A DNA stretch of 64,000 nt from Amycolatopsis mediterranei (GTDB lineage: Bacteria > Actinomycetota > Actinomycetes > Mycobacteriales > Pseudonocardiaceae), in the NCBI RefSeq assembly GCF_026017845.1, contig NZ_CP100416.1:5576887-5640886 (forward strand), in the 5' to 3' direction. Positions within the stretch are counted from its first letter, which is position 1. Every line of letters begins with the position of its first letter. Made by a program: the position numbers and the translations under genes. The notes under the pieces were generated by a model, which had not been told where the DNA came from, ran no database searches, and saw only the letters and a program-made list of their open reading frames with translations. Of this stretch, positions 57,935 through 64,000 are shown in pieces.

Positions 57935-58474
57935 CTAGCCCTCCAGCACTTCCACCGTGACCCGCACGTGGGCGGGCACCGCATCCACGACCGTCGCCGT
58001 CAGCCGGCGCACGTCGACCCGGGCCGGGTCCGGCACCCGCACGCGCACCTGCACCCACGGCGGTCCCGGATCCGGCAGCGGCGCGCCCGGTTGCGGGTCG
58101 GCGACGACCCCGCCGCTGTCGGTCACTTCGACCGCGCCGCCGGTCAGCAGCCGCACGTGCTCGGTGAGGCCGCGGCGCGTGCCGCGCCACCGGTGCAGCT
58201 CGACCGAGCGGGTGACCAGCTGCCGCAGCTGGTCCGGGTGCCAGCTCTCGTCGACGCCCAGCGCGACCCAGTGGGCCAGCCAGCCGACGAAGTCGGCGGG
58301 CGCCACACCCGGGTCGAGGTAGCCCGAAAAATTGTCCAAAGTGGAGATGACCGGGGCGAGGACTTCGTCGAGCGCGCCGGTGAAGCCCTGCACGAACCGG
58401 TCCTCGGCGTACACCGAGGGCAGCTGCTCGCCGATCGGGTGCGGGCTCGGCAGCCCCGGGATCCCCGTCCTCAT
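57935..58474 (-). CDS. phage tail protein I-like baseplate component (eCIS)
   Basis: A 179-residue protein of the tail protein I / TIGR02242-like group. Key segments are LPSVYAEDRFVQGFTGALDEVL near 19-40, LDNFSGYLDPGVAPADFVGWLAHW near 46-69 and LHRWRGTRRGLTEHVRLLTGG near 92-112. Such proteins attach to the baseplate wedge. Its ATG overlaps the baseplate J stop (ATGA), and codes in the frame opposite to nothing else convincing. Confidence 0.85.
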   Translation of the reverse strand: MRTGIPGLPSPHPIGEQLPSVYAEDRFVQGFTGALDEVLAPVISTLDNFSGYLDPGVAPADFVGWLAHWVALGVDESWHPDQLRQLVTRSVELHRWRGTRRGLTEHVRLLTGGAVEVTDSGGVVADPQPGAPLPDPGPPWVQVRVRVPDPARVDVRRLTATVVDAVPAHVRVTVEVLEG

Positions 58475-60435
58475 GCGCCCGCCTCCCGGACCCGGACCTG
58501 GTGCCCGAACGAGAACGCCAGCGCGTTGGGCGGCAGGTCGAGCCGGTCGACCTGCTCGCCGCGTTCGCGGGTGATCGGGTTCGCGGCGAACAGACGCACG
58601 TCCTCCACCAGCTCGACCCCGGGAAGCCGCTGCAGCACCGCGAACACCTCCCCCGACTGCACCGGGCGCCCGAACGGCCAGCCGTCGCCGTCCGGGCCGC
58701 CGCTGATCGGGTTGAAGTAGTCGTAGAGGGCCTGGCTCGCCCGGGCGCCCAGCGTGCCGGCCGTCGTCCGGCGCCGGGCCCGCAGCCGCGCGACCACCGT
58801 GACGCCCTGGTAGAACGGCGGTTCCACGGACACGAGCGCACCCACGCAGCGGCGTTCGCCGAGGTGGCGCTCGATGCGGCCGCGCATGCCGGCTTCGAGC
58901 ATCAGGGTGGCGAAGGCGAGTTCGCCGGTGTCGGGCACCGCCGGGACGACGAGGACCCGGATCGCGCCGGTCTCGCGGCCGTCGGCGCCGTGCGCCGGGA
59001 TGCACCGCACCCGGGCGGCTTCCGGTGCCGCTTCGCGCGCGAGCTGCTCGTAGTCCTCGGCGGTGACCGCGCGGTCGCGGGTGCGCAGCAGCAGCGGGCC
59101 GCGGACCGCCGCGTCCTGCACCGACTCGCCGTCCACCCCGCCGATCGCGGGACGGCGGTTCACCACGCTGCTGACGAACGGGATCGGGTCCCGCTGCACC
59201 TCGAGGACCTCGCGGGCGACGTTGCCGCGCCGCCCGCCCCCGGACCGGTATTCGGGCACCCGGATCGCGGCGGACTTGGGCGGGAACGCCCCGTAGTACC
59301 GGAGCCCGCCCTCGGGCTGGCGCACCGCGGGCCCGAACGCGACCTGCCCGCCGACGCGGTCGAGCATGACGTGCCGGTCGTCCGGGCCGGAGTCGGCGAA
59401 GGAGCGGACCTCCGTCCACTGCTGCCAGCCGTCCGGGCCCGAGACCTCGACGACCAGCTCGCCGTCCCCGACGACCACCGGCGGACGGCCGAGCGGGAAC
59501 CGCTGGCCGGGGGTGCCGTCGGAGGTCCCGACGATCTCGTTGCGGACGATCTCGGCGTGCACGGCGGCCACCGTGCCGCCGATGGTCGAGGCCTCGACCG
59601 CGTGCAGCCGCGGCGAGCGCTGGTAGAACGGCTGGTTCCGGTTGGCCTCGACCAGGCGGCAGCGCAGCCAGCCGGCCCGCTGCCGGGCGAGCACCGACAT
59701 CGCGTGCCCGGGCGGGACGTGCACGACGATGTCGCCGGACCGGTTGAACGCGGCGGTGCTGTCCCGGTCGACCTCGCACGCCGCCCAGCCGGTGCCGTCC
59801 CAGGCCTCCCACAGCCACGGCGGGTCGCGCGGGTCGACGCCCTGGCCCTCGACTTCGCAGTCCAGCCGCAGCAGCACCGCGCAGCCGGGGACGGCGTCCG
59901 ACAGTCCGAACAGGACCGCGTCGCCGGGGGCCGGGGTCTCGCCGAAGGCCGCCGGGCCGCCGCCGACCAGCAGTTCGTCGGTGCGGTCGACCGGTGGCTG
60001 GCCGGTGTCGGCCGTGCTGGTCGCCAGGTGCGCGAACGAGCACGGCACGATGTTCAGCGTGCGCTCCACGGTGAAGACCACCGGGTCCTCGACCTCGTTG
60101 CGCACGCTCGCGACCTGCTTGCCGGCCGCGACGACGACCGGAACGTCGCGGGCGGCCGAGAGCCAGAACGTCACGTCCGTCCGCGCCGCGGCGGGCGGGA
60201 ACAGCCGGACCCCGATCAGGTCGAGGAAGCGCAGGTAGTGCAGGTCGGGCACCCGGTTGAGCCGGTAGAGCAGCTGGTCGACCATCTGCGCGAACGTCTC
60301 GATCAGCGTGACGCCGGGGTCGGAGACGTTGTGGTCGGTCCACTCCGGACAGTTGCGCTGGACCAGGTACTTGGCTTCGTCGACCAGGTCCTGGAACCGG
60401 CGGTCGTCGAGGTTGGGCATCGGGAGGGTCATCAC
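58471..60435 (-). CDS. baseplate J-like protein (eCIS)
   Basis: A 654-residue putative baseplate assembly protein (gpJ/TIGR02243-like, Afp11 counterpart). The N-terminus LDDRRFQDLVDEAK and WTDHNVSDPGVTLIETFAQM are the standard opening; later RNEVVGTS-type strands, GNVAREVL, RDRAVTAEDYEQLA and a gpJ C-terminal region follow. It would form the wedge of the contractile baseplate. It starts at GTG overlapping the gp25 stop (GTGA), and is the largest baseplate gene in view. Confidence 0.9.
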   Translation of the reverse strand: MMTLPMPNLDDRRFQDLVDEAKYLVQRNCPEWTDHNVSDPGVTLIETFAQMVDQLLYRLNRVPDLHYLRFLDLIGVRLFPPAAARTDVTFWLSAARDVPVVVAAGKQVASVRNEVEDPVVFTVERTLNIVPCSFAHLATSTADTGQPPVDRTDELLVGGGPAAFGETPAPGDAVLFGLSDAVPGCAVLLRLDCEVEGQGVDPRDPPWLWEAWDGTGWAACEVDRDSTAAFNRSGDIVVHVPPGHAMSVLARQRAGWLRCRLVEANRNQPFYQRSPRLHAVEASTIGGTVAAVHAEIVRNEIVGTSDGTPGQRFPLGRPPVVVGDGELVVEVSGPDGWQQWTEVRSFADSGPDDRHVMLDRVGGQVAFGPAVRQPEGGLRYYGAFPPKSAAIRVPEYRSGGGRRGNVAREVLEVQRDPIPFVSSVVNRRPAIGGVDGESVQDAAVRGPLLLRTRDRAVTAEDYEQLAREAAPEAARVRCIPAHGADGRETGAIRVLVVPAVPDTGELAFATLMLEAGMRGRIERHLGERRCVGALVSVEPPFYQGVTVVARLRARRRTTAGTLGARASQALYDYFNPISGGPDGDGWPFGRPVQSGEVFAVLQRLPGVELVEDVRLFAANPITRERGEQVDRLDLPPNALAFSFGHQVRVREAGA

Positions 60436-60872
60436 GCACCGTCCGCTTGGGAATCGAGCGCGGCGGACTCGTGCGGCGGGATGACGTAGAAGGGAAAGAC
60501 GAGGTTGCGCGGGTCGTTGGTACCGCGCAGGCGGTAGCGGATGTCGATCAGCAGGGTGCCCCGGTCGGCCTGGTCGAAGCTGACGACGACGTCGTCGAGG
60601 GTGATCCGCGGCTCCCAGCGCTCCAGCGAGGTGCGCACCTCGTAGGCGATCTGCCCGGCGGTCGCCGCGTCGGCGGGGGCGAACACGAGGTCGTGCACCG
60701 CGCAGCCGAACTCGGGGCGCATCGGGCGTTCGCCCGGCGAGGTCGCCAGGATCAGCCGGATGCTCTCGACGACCTCGCGCTCGCCGCCGACCAGCGCGAT
60801 CGAGCCAGTCGCGTCGGTGTGCAGCGGGAACGCCAGCCCCCGGCCGAGGAAGTCTTTCCCGGTCACACTCAC
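60432..60872 (-). CDS. GPW/gp25-family baseplate protein (eCIS)
   Basis: A 146-residue gp25-like protein (Afp9 counterpart) with GSIALVGGEREVVESIRLIL, TSPGERPMRPEFGC and a C-terminal IDIRYRLRGTNDPRNLVFPF. gp25 starts sheath assembly from the baseplate. It begins two bases after the PAAR gene and overlaps the baseplate J gene. Confidence 0.92.
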   Translation of the reverse strand: MSVTGKDFLGRGLAFPLHTDATGSIALVGGEREVVESIRLILATSPGERPMRPEFGCAVHDLVFAPADAATAGQIAYEVRTSLERWEPRITLDDVVVSFDQADRGTLLIDIRYRLRGTNDPRNLVFPFYVIPPHESAALDSQADGA

Positions 60873-60873
60873 A

Positions 60874-61155
60874 TCAGCCTCCGATCAGGACGGTCGGGCA
60901 GCCCATGACGATCGGGGCGCCGCAGGTGGCCATGTCCCCCATCCGGGCCGCCGGCATGCCGCCGATCAGCACCGTCGGGCAGCCCGGCGGCGCGATCGGC
61001 GTCGGCGGGTGCACCGCGGGCGGCGGGAACGAGCACGTGTGCAGCGTCCCGACGTTCGCGGCGGGCAGCCCGCCGATCAGCACGGTCGGCACCCCGGGCC
61101 CGGCGATGACGCCCGGGTGCCCGGTCGGGTCGCCGACCCTCGCGGCTGGTGGCAT
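60874..61155 (-). CDS. PAAR-domain spike tip (eCIS)
   Basis: A 93-residue PAAR protein (Afp10 counterpart). It shows the paired PTVLIGGLPAANVGTLHTC and PTVLIGGMPAARMGDMATC repeats with Cys/His zinc ligands. It should sharpen the tip of the VgrG-like spike. GGGGGAG lies before the ATG. Confidence 0.93.
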   Translation of the reverse strand: MPPAARVGDPTGHPGVIAGPGVPTVLIGGLPAANVGTLHTCSFPPPAVHPPTPIAPPGCPTVLIGGMPAARMGDMATCGAPIVMGCPTVLIGG

Positions 61156-61167
61156 GTCGCTCCCCCG

Positions 61168-62991
61168 TCAGTTGATCTTGACCACGCTGCCGCGCACGGT
61201 GACGACACCGCTGGCGGTCAGCTCCGTCTGGCCCTGGCCGGCGACCGAAACGGTGGCGCCCTCGACCTTCACACCCGCCGTCCCGTTCAGCTTCAGCTGG
61301 CTGCTCGCCTCGATGCTGGCGTCGGTCTGGGACTTCACGGACACCTTCTGGCCCTTGAGCTCCAGCGGCCCGCTGCCCGCGTCGATGCTCACGCCGTTCT
61401 GCGCCTTGACCGTGACGCTCTTGCCGCTGGTCACCTCGATGACCTGGTTCTTCTGGTCGATCTTGACCACGAACTTCGCGTCCCCGGAGGACAGGATGAT
61501 CCCGTCGTCCTCGGCGAATTCGAGCTTGTGGCCCTTCCGCGAGACGAACCCGCGCAACGCCACCTCCCCGCTGTTGCCGTCGACGACCGCCTTGGTGAAC
61601 TTCGACGGCGCGGTGTCCTTGCTGTTGTAGAGGCCGCCGAGCACGTAGGGCGCTTCGAAGTCGCCGTGTTCGAAGCCCACCAGGACCTCGTCCCCGACTT
61701 CGGGCAGCACCAGCGCGCCGCGGTCCTTGCCCGCCCCCGGCTGGACCGTGCGCGCCCAGGTGCTCGTGAACTCCTTGTCCAGCCACGGGAACGTGAGCTT
61801 GACGCGGCCGAGTTTCGCCGGGTCCTTGAGGTCGGTCACCTGCGCGGGGACGACACCCGGCCACGACGAGGGCTTCGCCCCGCCCGCGACCAAGCCGTAC
61901 AGCGAGCGTTCCTGGCGCCCCGACACGGCGAACTCGGTGGTGTAGCCGACTTCGTCGTTGAACAGGTGGCGGGTGCTGGTCAGCGTGTACTTGCCCGAGA
62001 AGGGCTGGCCGACGCCGGTGAGCGTGACGGCGGCGCCCGCACGCAGCTTCGGGTTGCCCTTCGCGACGCCGTCGAGCTCGGTGCAGGCACTGCCGAACCG
62101 GTCGGCCAGCGCCTTGGCGGTCGCGTCCGCCTCGCCCTGGGTGCGCCGGGGCGCGGCGGCGTCGAGGAAGGGCGGGCTCGCGAACTTGCCCGCCAGCGCG
62201 ACCGGGTCCACGCCCGGCACGTCCGTGCCCGCGTTCTTCGGGGTCGCGGTGGCGGTGATCGGCTGCTTGTTCTCGTAGTCCCAGCCGTTGACCCGCACCT
62301 CGGGGACCTGCTCGGCCGCGGTGACGCTGGCGCGCAGGCTGAGCAGCGTCCCGTGGGCCTCGAGGACCAGCGGGTCGGCGGTCGCCTTGGTGGTCGGCGA
62401 GGGTGCGCCGGACGGCTTCTCCGGGAGCTCGAAGTTCAGCTTCCCGTCCCGGACGGCGATCTGCGCGCCCACCACGTCGGCCAGCCGGGACAGGAACTCC
62501 CAGTCGCTGACGTTGTCCTGGCTCAGCTGGGCGTTCGGCCGGCCGCCGACGCCCTTGACGTCGTCGATCTTCCCGGCCGGCAGGTTCGCGCGCCGGGCGA
62601 CCTTGCGCACGACGTCGGCGATCGTCATGTTCGGGTACGCCGCGACCCGGCGGCCGCGGAACAGCCGGTGCGCGTGGTCGTACCCGCGGACCTCGGTGAA
62701 CGTGCCGTGCGGGTCCAGGTCGACGGCGACCGCGGTGACCTCGCCCGAAAGCAGGTCCTGCGGGCCCTCGGGGTCGGACGTCTGGACCTTGAGCTTGATC
62801 TTCGCCCCGACCTTGAACTTGCCCTTCTCCAGCACGACGGCACCGGGGTCGCGGAAGCGCAGCACGAAGGTGTCCGGCAGGTTCCGGCTGTCGTCGACGT
62901 AGGCGTAGCCGAGCATCACCCGGACGTCGTCGGGCAGCGCGGTGCCTTCGACCTCGACCACGAGGGTGTTCGTGAAGGTTTCGTTAGCCAT
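61168..62991 (-). CDS. VgrG/gp27-gp5-like spike protein (eCIS)
   Basis: A 607-residue spike. The gp27-like N-terminal part (about 1-360) includes LPDTFVLRFRDP and LSQDNVSDWEFLSRLAD; then an OB-fold (PGVVPAQVTDLKDPAKLGRV near 372-391) and the gp5 C-terminal beta-helix (EFAEDDGIILSSGDAKFVVK near 480 and following repeats). Afp8 counterpart. Its start overlaps the LysM gene by 8 bases with the ribosome site inside it. Any effector fused at the C-terminus is absent: it ends in the beta-helix. Confidence 0.93.
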   Translation of the reverse strand: MANETFTNTLVVEVEGTALPDDVRVMLGYAYVDDSRNLPDTFVLRFRDPGAVVLEKGKFKVGAKIKLKVQTSDPEGPQDLLSGEVTAVAVDLDPHGTFTEVRGYDHAHRLFRGRRVAAYPNMTIADVVRKVARRANLPAGKIDDVKGVGGRPNAQLSQDNVSDWEFLSRLADVVGAQIAVRDGKLNFELPEKPSGAPSPTTKATADPLVLEAHGTLLSLRASVTAAEQVPEVRVNGWDYENKQPITATATPKNAGTDVPGVDPVALAGKFASPPFLDAAAPRRTQGEADATAKALADRFGSACTELDGVAKGNPKLRAGAAVTLTGVGQPFSGKYTLTSTRHLFNDEVGYTTEFAVSGRQERSLYGLVAGGAKPSSWPGVVPAQVTDLKDPAKLGRVKLTFPWLDKEFTSTWARTVQPGAGKDRGALVLPEVGDEVLVGFEHGDFEAPYVLGGLYNSKDTAPSKFTKAVVDGNSGEVALRGFVSRKGHKLEFAEDDGIILSSGDAKFVVKIDQKNQVIEVTSGKSVTVKAQNGVSIDAGSGPLELKGQKVSVKSQTDASIEASSQLKLNGTAGVKVEGATVSVAGQGQTELTASGVVTVRGSVVKIN

Positions 62992-63745
62992 CGAGCTCCT
63001 CCAGCGCCGGCACCAGGAGCCGGGTGCCGGGCCGCAGCCGCATCGGGTCGTCGATGTCGTTGGCGTCGGCGATCTCGCGCCACCTCCCGGCGTCGCCGTA
63101 GGCGCGGAACGCCACCGAGGGCAGGGAGTCCCCGGCGACGAGCACGTGCGTGTCCCGGGCGGCGAGCGCGCCGGACGTCGGGTTCTGGCCCCCCAGCTCG
63201 CCCGAGATCTCCTCGAGGTTCACCGTGCAGATCGCGCGCACCGGCGTCCCCGCCGGCGTGAACAGCGTGTACTTCGCCGTGACACTGGCGACGTAGGCGG
63301 GGAAGCCGGTCATCCCGCCCCACTTGAAGATCACCCACGGCGGCGAGGGCTTCTTGTGCTGACGGCTGTCCTCGGTGGCCACGCAGCAGGTGAACAGCTG
63401 CTCGACCTTCTTGACGACGGCGTCGTTCATCTTGTCGGTGGCGTCGATGAACATCTCCAGCGAGAGCTTCGCCGGATCGGACCCCTTGAACTGCGGCGGC
63501 GCGCTCTTCTTGGCGTTGGGCTGGGCGTCCCGGCCCCATTTGGCGTTCTTGCTGACCGAGAATTCCTTGGGGTTGAACTGGAACTCGATGTCGAACATCC
63601 AGTCGCCGGGCGGCTGCCCGGTCCCGCCGGACTGGGGCGGCTTGTGGACTTTCAGCACCGCGCGCTGGAGGTTGCTGGGCGCGCCTGAACTGTAGGCCGC
63701 CGTGGACTGGGAGCCGGCCGAGGTGAAGGTGACGGGCGAGGGCAT
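62984..63745 (-). CDS. LysM-domain tail protein (eCIS)
   Basis: A 253-residue protein of the eCIS Afp7/CIS7 type. The N-terminal part (RAVLKVHKPP; IEFQFNPKEFSVSKNAKWG) resembles phage gp53/tail terminator-hub proteins; a LysM domain lies near 195-247 (DTHVLVAGDSLPSVAFRAYGD; RPGTRLLVPAL). It would join tube and spike. It lies 3 bases after the tube gene and overlaps the spike gene. Confidence 0.9.
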   Translation of the reverse strand: MPSPVTFTSAGSQSTAAYSSGAPSNLQRAVLKVHKPPQSGGTGQPPGDWMFDIEFQFNPKEFSVSKNAKWGRDAQPNAKKSAPPQFKGSDPAKLSLEMFIDATDKMNDAVVKKVEQLFTCCVATEDSRQHKKPSPPWVIFKWGGMTGFPAYVASVTAKYTLFTPAGTPVRAICTVNLEEISGELGGQNPTSGALAARDTHVLVAGDSLPSVAFRAYGDAGRWREIADANDIDDPMRLRPGTRLLVPALEELDG

Positions 63746-63748
63746 CGG

Positions 63749-64000
63749 TCAGCCTTTCTTCGCCGGGCTGAGGAAGCCGTGGTGGGCCAGTTCGAGGGTC
63801 TCGGTGGCGACCTTCGGCGAGTCGGGCGAGAGCTGCGGCCCGCTCCACCGCACCGGGACGACGCCTTCGAGGGCCCAGCTGGCGATCACCTTGCCTTCGA
63901 GGGTGCGCGCCTCGATGGTGGCGGTCTTGCGTTCGATCCCGCCGGCCAGGCTGGCGAACCACTTGGTGATCTGCGAGCTGGCCTCGGTGACCGGGCGCGA
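63749..64000 (-). CDS. T4 gp19-like tail tube protein, C-terminal part (eCIS)
   Basis: The 83 C-terminal residues of a tail tube protein run off the right edge. They contain ITKWFASLAGG, ASWALEGVVPVRWSGP and SPKVATETLELAHHGFL, the conserved C-terminus of gp19-like tube proteins of eCIS particles. The stop is at 63749-63751. The N-terminus, sheath, ATPase and any effector genes should lie to the right of the window. Confidence 0.9.
   Translation of the reverse strand, partial: SRPVTEASSQITKWFASLAGGIERKTATIEARTLEGKVIASWALEGVVPVRWSGPQLSPDSPKVATETLELAHHGFLSPAKKG

Noticed and set aside
54527-58720. A 1400-codon plus-strand open frame opposite the PD40/VWA, zinc-ribbon and tail genes
   Set aside because: Antisense shadow caused by GC bias; the minus-strand genes carry clear domains and ribosome sites.

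Overview
The window is high-GC actinomycete chromosome. It has dense GTG/ATG starts, many ATGA/GTGA stop-start overlaps, SARP/AfsR regulators, an MbtH-like protein, large NRPS genes and an actinobacterial-type contractile injection locus. A filamentous member of the Pseudonocardiales such as Amycolatopsis fits best; that genus guess is inference from gene style, not a database match.

Layout. (1) About 0-1.5 kb: a sugar ABC-transporter lipoprotein with a tandem operator-like repeat upstream. (2) About 1.7-32.5 kb: a nonribosomal peptide cluster. On the minus strand, sbnB-like and sbnA-like genes (L-2,3-diaminopropionate, Dap), a free-standing A-T protein and MbtH. On the plus strand, glutamate mutase S and E subunits (3-methylaspartate), an Asp/Glu racemase-family enzyme, a C-A-T-C-A-T-TE NRPS, then three translationally coupled genes: a short LanB-like (lantibiotic dehydratase N-domain) protein, an MFS exporter and an ATP-grasp ligase. 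On the minus strand again, a SARP regulator overlapping an A-T-C-A-T-E-C NRPS. Reading the pockets by eye, the line would build Ser - D-(3-methyl)Asp - Dap - X - Y. A large AfsR-type regulator and a 59-residue secreted-peptide gene lie beside the SARP. (3) About 32.7-46.3 kb: ordinary chromosomal genes. These are a SnoaL-like protein, a MerR-HEAT regulator with a HEAT-repeat partner, a lipoprotein and a membrane protein, a zinc metalloprotease, a membrane GTPase pair, a YVTN beta-propeller, a GH62 arabinofuranosidase, a secreted hydrolase, a cytochrome P450 and a SAM methyltransferase. (4) About 46.4-48.9 kb: a MarR-controlled detoxification-like operon. (5) About 49.3-64 kb: regulators, then a minus-strand extracellular contractile injection system (eCIS) locus. 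In transcription order it carries tail tube (cut by the window end), LysM protein, VgrG-like spike, PAAR tip, gp25, baseplate J, tail protein I, a zinc-ribbon membrane protein, a PD40/VWA surface protein and an Ig-like membrane protein.

The most unusual feature is the NRPS cluster. Two dedicated amino-acid supply pathways (Dap and 3-methylaspartate) feed a three-protein assembly line. Its TE module is coupled, by 4-base overlaps, to a LanB-family enzyme with no lanthipeptide maturation genes and no obvious core peptide, and to an ATP-grasp ligase. This suggests a nonribosomal peptide that is further modified or extended by aminoacyl-tRNA- and ATP-dependent ligation. That reading is inference. 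The small secreted peptide lying next to a TPR-containing AfsR-type regulator is a second candidate for something undescribed.
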